From the NCBI RefSeq assembly GCF_014207355.1, contig NZ_JACHEF010000008.1:1-64000 (forward strand): a stretch of DNA of 64,000 bases. Reading direction: 5' to 3'. This DNA comes from Mesorhizobium sangaii (GTDB lineage: Bacteria; Pseudomonadota; Alphaproteobacteria; Rhizobiales; Rhizobiaceae). Within the stretch, counting starts at the first letter, position 1; every line of letters starts with the position of its first letter. Under the pieces are notes generated by a model. That model saw nothing but the letters and a program-made list of their open reading frames with translations, ran no database searches and had not been told where the DNA came from. A program made the position numbers and the translations under genes. Shown piece by piece: positions 7,048 through 17,509 of this stretch.

Positions 7048-8115
7048 TCAGCTCTGCAGCAGCCCGATGATGTCGCGCACCGTCTTCATCGTCGCTTCGG
7101 CCAGCACGCCGGCACGCTCGCCGCCATCCCTCAGCACCGCGTCGACATAGGGGCGGTCGTCGGAAATGCGGCGCATCTCGCTGGCGATCGGCGCCAGCTT
7201 CTCCACCGCAAGGTCGGCCAACGCGGGCTTGAACACCGAAAACTGCTGGCCGGCGAACTCTTTGAGCACGTCTGCCTTCGACATGTCGGCGAGACCCGCA
7301 TAGATGCCGACCAGGTTTTCCGCCTCGGGCCGGCTGGCCAGACCGTCCAGCTCGCTCGGCAACGCTTCCGGGTCGGTCTTGGCCTTGCGGATCTTCTTCG
7401 AGATGGCGTCGGCATCGTCGGTCAGGTTGATGCGCGACAGGTCCGACGGGTCCGACTTCGACATCTTCTTCGAGCCGTCGCGCAGTGACATGATGCGCGC
7501 CGCCGGCCCGCCAATCACCGGCTCGGTCAGCGGGAAATAGCCGTTCACGGTCTCCTCGCCGACCTGCATCTCGACGCCAACGCCAAGAGCCGCGATGCGG
7601 TCCGAAAAGTCGTTGTTGAATTTTTGCGCGATGTCGCGGGTCAGCTCCAGGTGCTGCTTCTGGTCCTCGCCCACCGGGACGTGGGTGGCGCGATAGAGCA
7701 GAATGTCGGCAGCCATCAGGCTCGGATAGGCAAGCAGGCCGAGCGAAGCGTTCTCGCGGTCCTTGCCGGCCTTGTCCTTGAACTGCGTCATGCGGTTCAT
7801 CCAGCCGATGCGTGCCACGCAATTGAAGATCCAGGCAAGCTCTGCATGCTGCATCACCCGCGATTGGTTGAAGACGATGTGCTTCTTCGGGTCGATGCCC
7901 GAGGCCAGAAACGCCGCGGTGATCGACCGCGTCTGGTCGGCGAGGTCGTCATAGACGAGCTGTGCCGTCAGCGAATGCAGGTCGACGACGCAATAGATGC
8001 AGTCGGAGGTTTCCTGCAGGGCAACGAATTTCTTGATGGCGCCGAGATAGTTGCCGAGATGCAGATTGCCGGTCGGCTGGACGCCGGAAAAGACGAGTGG
8101 CTTGAAGGCGGTCAT
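7048..8115 (-). CDS. trpS: tryptophanyl-tRNA synthetase
   Basis: A 355-residue class Ic aminoacyl-tRNA synthetase that charges tRNA(Trp). Start chosen at MTAFKPLVFSGVQPTGNLHLGNYLGA; the reading frame stays open upstream but that part is not conserved-looking. The HIGH-equivalent is GNLHLGNY near residue 20 and the KMSKS loop is KKMSKSDPSD near residue 200. The tryptophan-site region (VGEDQKQHLELTRDIA) is also present. Length is normal for bacterial TrpS. It lies downstream of murJ and upstream of the stress protein, in a conserved minus-strand block. Confidence 0.95.
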   Translation of the reverse strand: MTAFKPLVFSGVQPTGNLHLGNYLGAIKKFVALQETSDCIYCVVDLHSLTAQLVYDDLADQTRSITAAFLASGIDPKKHIVFNQSRVMQHAELAWIFNCVARIGWMNRMTQFKDKAGKDRENASLGLLAYPSLMAADILLYRATHVPVGEDQKQHLELTRDIAQKFNNDFSDRIAALGVGVEMQVGEETVNGYFPLTEPVIGGPAARIMSLRDGSKKMSKSDPSDLSRINLTDDADAISKKIRKAKTDPEALPSELDGLASRPEAENLVGIYAGLADMSKADVLKEFAGQQFSVFKPALADLAVEKLAPIASEMRRISDDRPYVDAVLRDGGERAGVLAEATMKTVRDIIGLLQS

Positions 8116-8233
8116 GGTTGTTCCCTTGGCTTGTGGAGGGCCGTTTCGCGCGCGGCGAAAGTCTTGCGACGGCGCGCTTATGGACGAACACGACGATCCG
8201 ATCAAGACCGGCTTTGCCGTCGGGTTATCCGGT

Positions 8234-9841
8234 CTACTCGTCCGGATCGGTCTTCGCCACCGGTGGCGCCGCTTTCCCCGATCCGCGCTTGACGTTGCGC
8301 CGGATCATGCCGAAGTCGGCGCCGCCGGTGGCGAAGGCGGTGATGAAGTAGAGCAACGCCCCGCCGGCGACGAGCGCCAGAAGCGTCGTCGCCTTGACGA
8401 CCAGCGGCGCGCCCCGGCCGAGCCTGACGGCGAACCAGTGCTCGGCGAAATAGAGCGCCGCCCCCATCACGATCGCCGACAGCACCAGCCGCGGAATGCG
8501 TTTCATCAACGGCACGTCGCGGCCCCAATGGCCACGCCGGATCAGGACGCCGAGCAGCATCAGCGCGTTGACCCAGCCGGCGACGGCCGAGGCGACGGCG
8601 ATGCCGGGCGCGCCCATTTCCGGAAACAGCGTCAGCGCCGTTGTGACGTTCACCGCCACCGAGATGGCGGCGAACATCATCGGCGTGCGCGTGTCCTCGC
8701 GTGCGAAATAGCCGGGGGTGAACGCCTTGATCAGCACGAAGGCGGGCAGGCCGAGGCCGAAGATCGCCAGGATCGCCGCCACTGTCGGCGTCGAGTTGTT
8801 GGCGGCAAAGGCGCCGCGCTCATAGACCAGCCGCACGATCGGCTCCGACATCACCCACAGGGCCGCGGCTGCTGGCAAGGTGAGGAACAGCGTGAACTCG
8901 ACCGAGCGGTTCTGCAGATTGGCCGCCTCGATCAGGTTGCCCGACTTCAGCGCCCGCGACAGTTCGGGCAACAGCACGATCGCCACCGCCACGCCGACCA
9001 CGCCGAGCGGCAGCTGGTAGATGCGGTCCGCATAGGCGAGCGAGGACACCGCGCTGTTCTGCGCCGAGGCGATCGCCGTGCCGATCAACTGGTTGATCTG
9101 GGTGATGCCGCCGGTGATCGCCGCCGGCAGCGCCAGGATCAGCAGCCGCTTGACCGCGGGCGTCATTTTCGGACGGCGGAAGCCGATCGAGATGCCGGCA
9201 TGGCGCACCGCCACCCAGACGATCGCCAGTTGCACCAGTCCGGCGGCCAGCACACCCCAGGACAGTCCGTAACCGACGGTGAGGGCGTCGGAACCCTTGT
9301 ACCAGGCATAGGCGAGCACGCCGATCAGGATGATGTTGAGGAACACCGGCGCCACCGCCGCCGCGAAATAGCGGCGCAGTGAATTCAGCATGCCCGCCAT
9401 CATGGCGCCCAGCGACATGCAGATCAGGTAAGGGAACATGATCGTCGCCAGCGTCACCGTGGTGTCGAATTTTCCCGGTATGCCGGCAAAACCCGGCGCC
9501 ACCAGGTAGCGCACGATCAGCGGCATCGACAATTCCATGACGATGGTCAGCGCCAGCAGCGCCGTGAACAAGACGCCGAACACCTCCTCCGAGAAGCGCT
9601 TGGCGCCTTCGGTGCCGTGTGTCTCGATCTCCTTGGCGAACAGCGGCACGAAGGCGGCGTTGAAAGCTCCCTCGGCGAACAGCCGGCGAAAGGTGTTGGG
9701 AAACTGGAAGGCGGCGTTGAAGGCGTCGGCGACCGGGCCGGTGCCAAGCGCTGCCGCCATCAGCATCTCGCGCCCGAAGCCGAGCGCGCGGCTCATCAGC
9801 GTGCCGGAAGCGACCGTTGCGAATTTCTTGACGAGGCTCAT
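8234..9841 (-). CDS. murJ: lipid II flippase MurJ (MviN)
   Basis: A 535-residue polytopic inner-membrane protein of the MOP exporter superfamily that flips the peptidoglycan precursor lipid II. Start chosen at MSLVKKFATVASGTLMSRALGFGRE, the usual MurJ N-terminus. Family motifs follow: FQFPNTFRRLFAEGAFNAAFVPLF near residues 40-65, then some 14 hydrophobic segments, with TSLxxxx-like GGITQINQLI and SSLAYADRIYQLPLGVVGVAVA in the middle. It is essential in most bacteria. The start is 46 bases after the glnD stop, so the two are probably co-transcribed. Confidence 0.95.
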   Translation of the reverse strand: MSLVKKFATVASGTLMSRALGFGREMLMAAALGTGPVADAFNAAFQFPNTFRRLFAEGAFNAAFVPLFAKEIETHGTEGAKRFSEEVFGVLFTALLALTIVMELSMPLIVRYLVAPGFAGIPGKFDTTVTLATIMFPYLICMSLGAMMAGMLNSLRRYFAAAVAPVFLNIILIGVLAYAWYKGSDALTVGYGLSWGVLAAGLVQLAIVWVAVRHAGISIGFRRPKMTPAVKRLLILALPAAITGGITQINQLIGTAIASAQNSAVSSLAYADRIYQLPLGVVGVAVAIVLLPELSRALKSGNLIEAANLQNRSVEFTLFLTLPAAAALWVMSEPIVRLVYERGAFAANNSTPTVAAILAIFGLGLPAFVLIKAFTPGYFAREDTRTPMMFAAISVAVNVTTALTLFPEMGAPGIAVASAVAGWVNALMLLGVLIRRGHWGRDVPLMKRIPRLVLSAIVMGAALYFAEHWFAVRLGRGAPLVVKATTLLALVAGGALLYFITAFATGGADFGMIRRNVKRGSGKAAPPVAKTDPDE

Positions 9842-9887
9842 GCTTTTGGGAACTACCTGCGGAATTGGGACAAAGTGATGGTCGCTG

Positions 9888-12689
9888 TCACTCGGCGGCG
9901 GCCTTGGCCTTGCCCCCACGCTCGGGCGCGATGCCTTCAAGCGCTGCCATCAGCCGGTTGCGGATGGTGGCGATGCGGGTCGGGTTGTCGATCTTCTGGC
10001 CGGTGAGGTCGGTGACGTAGAAGGTGTCGATGACCTTCTCGCCGAAGGTGGTGATGTGGGCCGATGCGATGTCGAGCGACAGGTCGGATAGCGTTCCGGT
10101 GATCTCCGACAGTAGGCCAGGCCGATCCAGGCCTTCGACCTCGACGACCGAGAAACGGTTCGACAGTGCGTTGCGGATCTCGGCGCGCGGCGGGATCTTG
10201 AACACCTTGGCGCCGCGCCGCGGCTTGGTGCGCTTCTCGATCATCTCCGGCAGCCAGCTCTTGCCCGACAGCACGTCCTCGATCAGCCGGCCGACGCGCT
10301 CGGCGCGCCGGCGCTCGTCCTCGTCGCGGTCGAATTCCCTTGAGATCAGGATGGTGTCCAGGGCGCGGCCGTCCGACGTGGTGAAGATCTGTGCGTCGAC
10401 GATGTTGCCACCAGCTCCGGCGCAGGCCCCGGCGATGACCGAGAGCAGGCGGGGATGGTCCTGCGCCAGCACGGTGATTTCGGTCACCGCCTCGAACTGG
10501 TGGGTCTTGACCATGGTGGCGAGCTTGTTGCCCGAAGCGTCCGCTTCGCGGATGAACTCGGCATGGCGCAGCTGATCGGCGAGATCGACGGTCAAAAGGT
10601 AGTTTTCGTAGTGCAGGGCGACATAGCGCTTGCGGGCTTTGTCCGGCCAGTTGGCGAGCGCCTCGGCCAGACGCTCGCGCGCCGCCGCCGTCCGCTGCGC
10701 GCGCGACACTTCTGAAAAGCCGCCGGTCAAAAGCAGTTCGGTTTCGTAATAGAGCGTGCGCAGCAGCTGGCCTTTCCAGCCGTTCCACACACCGGGTCCG
10801 ACGCCCCTGATGTCGCAGACCGTTAGGATCAAAAGCAGCTTCAGCCGCTCGACCGATTGCACGATCGCGGCGAAATCCTCGATGGTCTTGCGGTCGTTGA
10901 GGTCTCGAGTCTGCGCCGTCATCGACATTACGAGGTGGTTCTCGACCAGCCAGGCGACGGTTTCGGTGTCTGCCGGCGACAGCCCCATATGCGGGCAGAT
11001 GCGCCGGGCGATCCTGGCCCCGGCCTCGGAATGATCCTCCGGCCTGCCTTTGGCGATGTCGTGCAGCAGCACGGCGACATACAGCGCCTCGCGGCTCTTC
11101 TTCAGGCCCGGCATCAGCGTGTGGGACAGGGGATGGACCTTCTCGCCGTCCCCGCGCTCGATCTCGGCCAGCACGCCGATGCAGCGGATCAGGTGCTCGT
11201 CCACCGTATAGTGGTGGTACATCGAGAACTGCATCATGGCGACGATCTTGCCGAAATCCGGGATCAGCTTGCCGAGCAGCCCGGCCTCGTTCATGCGCCG
11301 CAGATTGAGTTCGGCATTGCGGTCCGAGGTCAGGATGTCGAGGAACAGCCGGTTGGCCTCCTCGTCGCGCCGCAGCGACTTGTTGACCAGGCCGAGCGAG
11401 CGGGTCAACAGCTTCAGCGCATCGGGATGGAACTCCAGACCGTGCTTGTCGGCGAACCAGAACAATCGCAAGAGATTGACCGGGTCGCGCTCGAACACCT
11501 GGTCGTCGGCGATGTTGATGCGGTGGTTGTCGACGATGAAGTCCGAGGTGCCGGCAAGCTTGCGCTTGCGCCGCGAGAAGGTGAGGAAGATGCGGTTGAA
11601 GCCCGGCACGTGCTTGGCCTGCTCTTCCTCGAGCGCGGCGCAGAAGATGCGGGTCAGGTCGCCGACATCCTTGGCGACGAGGAAGTAGTGCTTCATGAAG
11701 CGCTCGACCGCCGACAAGCCGGGATGGCTGGTGTAGCCGAGCCGCTCGGCGATCTCGCGCTGGATGTCGAAATGCAGCCGCTCCTCGGCCTTGCCGGTGA
11801 GGAAATGCATGTGGCAGCGAACCGCCCACAGGAAATCCTCGGCCTTCTGGAACTCGCGATATTCGCCCTCGGTGAAGACGCCCTTGTCGACCAGCTCCTC
11901 GCCGGTGCGCACGCGGTAGAAATACTTGCCGATCCAGAACAGCGTCTGCAGGTCGCGTAGGCCGCCCTTGCCGTCCTTGACGTTGGGCTCGACGAGATAG
12001 CGGCTTTCGCCAGCCTTGGCGTGGCGGTCGTCACGTTCGGCGAGCTTGGCCTGGACATATTCGGGGCCGGTCGTGCGCACCACCTCATGGTCGAAGCGCA
12101 GCATCAGCTCGTCATAGAGCTTGAGCTCGCCCCATAGGAAACGCGCCTCGAGGATCGAAGTCCGGATGGTGACGTCGGTGCGCGACAGGCGCAGGCATTC
12201 GTCGATGTTGCGGGTGGCGTGGCCAACCTTCAACCCGAGATCCCACAGCATATAGAGCATGTACTCGACGGTCTGCTCGCCCCATGGCGTCTGCTTGTAT
12301 GGCAACAGGAACAGAAGGTCGATGTCGGAGCCAGGCGCCAGCGTGCCACGGCCATAGCCGCCGACCGCGACGACGGCCATGCGCTCCGCCGAGGATGGAT
12401 TCTTGACCCGGTAGACATGCGTGACGGCGAAATCGTAAAGCGCCCGGATGATCTCGTCCATGAGGTGAGACAGACGCGCCGCACAGGCACGGCCGCCGCC
12501 GTCGTCCCTCAGCATGCGTTCGGCAATGACGCGTCCGTCCGCCAACCGCCCCTTGAGAAGCTGAAGCACACCGCTGCGCGCGGCCTGTCCGGAGCCGTCC
12601 CCGGCCGTGGCCGCGGTCAGCGCCGTCATCTCGCGGCGCAAGGCTTCGCCGTCGATCAGTTCGTCGAGCTTCAGGGAGATTTTCGCCAT
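9888..12689 (-). CDS. glnD: bifunctional [PII] uridylyltransferase / uridylyl-removing enzyme GlnD
   Basis: A 933-residue nitrogen-status sensor. Domains in order: nucleotidyltransferase with GGYGRGTLAPGSDIDLLF (residues about 110-127), the GlnE-like linker, an HD hydrolase domain (AVLLHDIAKGRPEDHS near 510), and two C-terminal ACT domains (around 715-790 and 830-905) that bind glutamine. It uridylylates PII proteins when nitrogen is limiting and removes UMP when glutamine is high. All catalytic motifs are present. It opens the murJ-trpS block. In relatives mutS lies directly upstream, whereas here nearly 5 kb separate them. Confidence 0.96.
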   Translation of the reverse strand: MAKISLKLDELIDGEALRREMTALTAATAGDGSGQAARSGVLQLLKGRLADGRVIAERMLRDDGGGRACAARLSHLMDEIIRALYDFAVTHVYRVKNPSSAERMAVVAVGGYGRGTLAPGSDIDLLFLLPYKQTPWGEQTVEYMLYMLWDLGLKVGHATRNIDECLRLSRTDVTIRTSILEARFLWGELKLYDELMLRFDHEVVRTTGPEYVQAKLAERDDRHAKAGESRYLVEPNVKDGKGGLRDLQTLFWIGKYFYRVRTGEELVDKGVFTEGEYREFQKAEDFLWAVRCHMHFLTGKAEERLHFDIQREIAERLGYTSHPGLSAVERFMKHYFLVAKDVGDLTRIFCAALEEEQAKHVPGFNRIFLTFSRRKRKLAGTSDFIVDNHRINIADDQVFERDPVNLLRLFWFADKHGLEFHPDALKLLTRSLGLVNKSLRRDEEANRLFLDILTSDRNAELNLRRMNEAGLLGKLIPDFGKIVAMMQFSMYHHYTVDEHLIRCIGVLAEIERGDGEKVHPLSHTLMPGLKKSREALYVAVLLHDIAKGRPEDHSEAGARIARRICPHMGLSPADTETVAWLVENHLVMSMTAQTRDLNDRKTIEDFAAIVQSVERLKLLLILTVCDIRGVGPGVWNGWKGQLLRTLYYETELLLTGGFSEVSRAQRTAAARERLAEALANWPDKARKRYVALHYENYLLTVDLADQLRHAEFIREADASGNKLATMVKTHQFEAVTEITVLAQDHPRLLSVIAGACAGAGGNIVDAQIFTTSDGRALDTILISREFDRDEDERRRAERVGRLIEDVLSGKSWLPEMIEKRTKPRRGAKVFKIPPRAEIRNALSNRFSVVEVEGLDRPGLLSEITGTLSDLSLDIASAHITTFGEKVIDTFYVTDLTGQKIDNPTRIATIRNRLMAALEGIAPERGGKAKAAAE

Positions 12690-12722
12690 AGGGTCCGGTT
12701 GGTCTCGCCTTTTCGGCGGCGT

Positions 12723-13574
12723 CTATAGCGCCTTTTCGCGGCTGTGGGTATGGGCAGGACGGACACGTTCGCCGTGGCGATAGAACGCTATGAGCCTATT
12801 TCTCTGCTTCAGCAGGCAGAGGTCGACGATCCTGTTCAGCAATTTCCTGGCCTCAGCCCCGATTCTCATCGGCAACGTCTTGGTCGTGCGCGATCCGGAT
12901 TGGATGCCGGCAAGCCACTGGTCCCGCCGTTCCTCAAGAAGCAGGCTCGGCAGTGCGGCAGTCCGCAAGAAGCGCTCATGCGCGCACAGAGCTGGAATCA
13001 GCTGATAGATTGCCGTGCCGGGGGAAGGGGCGAATCTTGGATTGAAGATGACCTGGTCTACGGGACTGCTGAGCTCCGCGGTGCCATCGATGAGATCGCG
13101 CGCCGCCTGCCTCGAGAGTATGTAGCCGGCCGCGCCGACGTGAGCTCCGTGCAGTCTGGACGTGGAAAAGCCGTGGCCGGCCGGAGAGCGCCGCCATGCC
13201 AGCCGGGTCTTCTTGAAAAACGTCTCCAGCTTGACGATCTCGGCATCAGCCGGGATCCAACTGGCGTCGGCAAGCATCGCGCCGGGATTTTCCGTGAAGA
13301 CGACATCGTCTTCAAAAACGACGCCATAGGCATCGTCGCCATCGGCGATCCTTGCCCAGCAAGCCTTGTGGCTGAGGAAACAGGCGATCTCGGTGTTGGT
13401 CAGACGCAACTGCGTCAGCGGATTGGGCCGCATCGGTGTTTCGGTGAGGTCGGATCGGCCCTGGGCGTCGACCGCCGCGACGCGTTCGAAGTCGATGCCG
13501 ATACGGGCAAACTCCGACGTCATATGCGCGAGTCGGTCCTGGGACCGGTCGAGGTTTATAACCAGGCACTTCAT
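12723..13574 (-). CDS. glycosyltransferase family 25 (LPS sugar transferase)
   Basis: A 283-residue protein started at MKCLVINLDRSQDRLAHM, the diagnostic N-terminus of family 25 glycosyltransferases (LOS/LPS beta-galactosyltransferases such as LgtB). The motif CFLSHKACW near residue 68 and the metal/nucleotide-binding VFEDDVVF near 91 follow, as does HGAHVGAAGYILSRQAA. It should act at the cytoplasmic face of the inner membrane, adding a sugar to the LPS core or a capsule. It begins the block inserted between glnD and mutS and reads in the same direction as glnD, 33 bases upstream. The acceptor sugar cannot be told from sequence. Confidence 0.8.
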   Translation of the reverse strand: MKCLVINLDRSQDRLAHMTSEFARIGIDFERVAAVDAQGRSDLTETPMRPNPLTQLRLTNTEIACFLSHKACWARIADGDDAYGVVFEDDVVFTENPGAMLADASWIPADAEIVKLETFFKKTRLAWRRSPAGHGFSTSRLHGAHVGAAGYILSRQAARDLIDGTAELSSPVDQVIFNPRFAPSPGTAIYQLIPALCAHERFLRTAALPSLLLEERRDQWLAGIQSGSRTTKTLPMRIGAEARKLLNRIVDLCLLKQRNRLIAFYRHGERVRPAHTHSREKAL

Positions 13575-13712
13575 CGGAAATGGAATCGAGGCATCTGGAT
13601 GCGTTTGGATTGTCAATCGGCGGGTCCATAGCACAAGAAGCCGCCGCGCATCCGACTTTCTTCGATGGTGGCCCGACCCGGCGCCGACATACGGAAAAAG
13701 AAAATTATGCCC

Positions 13713-13743
13713 TTGACCTTCCAGTTGCTGGAAGCACTACCTC
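13713..13743 (+). promoter_or_regulatory. CueR-type promoter/operator of the copper ATPase
   Basis: A -35 TTGACC (13713-13718) is separated by 19 bases from a -10 TACCTC (13738-13743). The long spacer carries CTTCCAG-TTG-CTGGAAG (13718-13734), a perfect 7-bp inverted repeat. Arrangement and bases match the copA promoter recognised by CueR in enterobacteria. It ends 31 bases before the ATPase start codon. The cueR-like gene at 4240-4662 encodes the obvious activator. Confidence 0.88.
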
Positions 13744-13774
13744 CGCATCGAAACGAAGCATCGAGGCTATTTGA

Positions 13775-16138
<2,364 letters not shown>

Positions 16139-16181
16139 GCAAAGCCCCCAAATACGAAACCCACTCAACAGGAGACCATGA

Positions 16182-16574
16182 ATGACCTTGGCTAAAAAAC
16201 TCGTGCTTTTGCTGATGGCTGCCGGAATGCTGCTTGCCGTCTTCCTCGAAAGCGTTCCGGCGCAGAGCGAAGAGATGAAACACGATATGGCTGGCATGTC
16301 GACGGACGCGACCGGCCCATCGAGCGAAGGCTACAAGGCGGCGATGGACAAGATGCATGCCGACATGATGGCGTTGCAATATACCGGGAATGCCGATGCC
16401 GATTTCGTCCGTGGCATGATCCCGCACCATCAGGGCGCCATCGACATGGCCAAGGTCGAGCTTGCCAACGGCAAGGACCCGGAGATCCGCAAGCTGGCCG
16501 AGGAGGTCATCGCCGCGCAGGAAGCCGAGATCAAGCAGATGCAGGGCTGGCTCGCGGCCCATCCGGTGAAGTAA
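16182..16574 (+). CDS. DUF305 (CopM-like) exported metal-binding protein
   Basis: A 130-residue protein with an N-terminal signal/anchor (KKLVLLLMAAGMLLAVFLES, about residues 5-25), a Met/His-rich linker (MKHDMAGMS), and the DUF305 signature DADFVRGMIPHHQGAIDMAKVEL. DUF305 proteins such as cyanobacterial CopM bind copper or silver in the periplasm. A GGAGA ribosome binding site lies 7 bases before this ATG; another ATG four bases earlier leads to a stop after five codons. It lies 43 bases after the copper ATPase and is very likely co-transcribed from the CueR promoter. Confidence 0.88.
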   Translation: MTLAKKLVLLLMAAGMLLAVFLESVPAQSEEMKHDMAGMSTDATGPSSEGYKAAMDKMHADMMALQYTGNADADFVRGMIPHHQGAIDMAKVELANGKDPEIRKLAEEVIAAQEAEIKQMQGWLAAHPVK

Positions 16575-16663
16575 GCCTTTTCGCGAAGCAGGATTCGGCG
16601 AGAACTCTCAGTGGATTTCCCGCCGAGCCTGTGATGCGATCAGGCCCTCAACTGGAGCCCGCC

Positions 16664-17509
16664 ATGCCATCGACGATCAGAACCACCACGCTGCCTTCCG
16701 GCGAAGCCGTTCAGGTGTTTGGTCAGGGCACGTGGAAAATGGGCGAGGACATCAGGCGCCGCGCCGATGAGGTCAACGCCCTCAAGCTCGGCCTCGACCT
16801 TGGCATCACGCTGATCGATACCGCAGAAATGTATGCCAGCGGTGGTGCCGAGGAGGTGGTCGCCGAGGCCATCGCCGGGCGCCGTGACGAAACCTTTCTG
16901 GTTTCGAAAGTGCTGCCGTCAAACGCAGCGCGCGCAGGCGTGCAGCGCGCCTGTGAGAACAGCCTGAAGCGCCTGCGCACCGACCGGATCGATCTCTATC
17001 TGCTGCATTGGCCGGGCAGCGTGCCGCTGGCCGAAACCGTCGCGGCCTTCGAGGCGCTGAAGGCGGCCGGCAAGATCCGCCACTGGGGTGTCAGCAATTT
17101 CGACACCGACGAGATGGAAGAACTGGTCGGCTTGCCCGACGGCGGCAACGTCCAGACCAACCAGGTGCTCTACAATCTGGTCCGGCGTGGCCTCGAATTC
17201 GACCTGGCGCCCTGGAGCCGCCAGCGCGGCATCCCCTTGATGGCCTATTCGCCGGTCGAGCAAGGCTCGCTGGCGCGCAATACCAGGCTTGACGCCATTG
17301 CCGCTCGCCACGATGCGACCCCGGCCCAGATAGCCCTGGCCTGGGTTATGCACCAGGAGGGCGTCATCGCAATTCCGAAAGCCAGCAGCCAGCAGCATGT
17401 CCGCCAGAATTTTGCAGCGCTCGAGATCGAGCTGACGCCGCAGGACATCGCGGATCTCGACCGCGCCTTTCTGCCACCGACCCGCAAGCGCGGTCTGGAG
17501 ATGATTTGA
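16664..17509 (+). CDS. aldo/keto reductase
   Basis: A 281-residue (beta/alpha)8 NADPH-dependent oxidoreductase. Start chosen at MPSTIRTTTLPSGE, which has GGAG eight bases upstream. Catalytic residues are visible: Asp and Tyr in LIDTAEMYASGGAEEVV, Lys in LVSKVLPSNA, and His in LYLLHWPGS. Cofactor-binding segments WGVSNFDT and VIAIPKASSQQHVRQNF follow. The substrate is unknown. It lies 90 bases after the DUF305 gene on the same strand and could belong to the same transcript. It converges with mutS, the stop codons being adjacent. Confidence 0.88.
   Translation: MPSTIRTTTLPSGEAVQVFGQGTWKMGEDIRRRADEVNALKLGLDLGITLIDTAEMYASGGAEEVVAEAIAGRRDETFLVSKVLPSNAARAGVQRACENSLKRLRTDRIDLYLLHWPGSVPLAETVAAFEALKAAGKIRHWGVSNFDTDEMEELVGLPDGGNVQTNQVLYNLVRRGLEFDLAPWSRQRGIPLMAYSPVEQGSLARNTRLDAIAARHDATPAQIALAWVMHQEGVIAIPKASSQQHVRQNFAALEIELTPQDIADLDRAFLPPTRKRGLEMI

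Noticed and set aside
8051..9382. A 443-codon plus-strand frame over murJ
   Set aside because: Mirror of a strongly supported membrane-protein gene; the translation is repetitive His/Arg/Asp without hydrophobic core.
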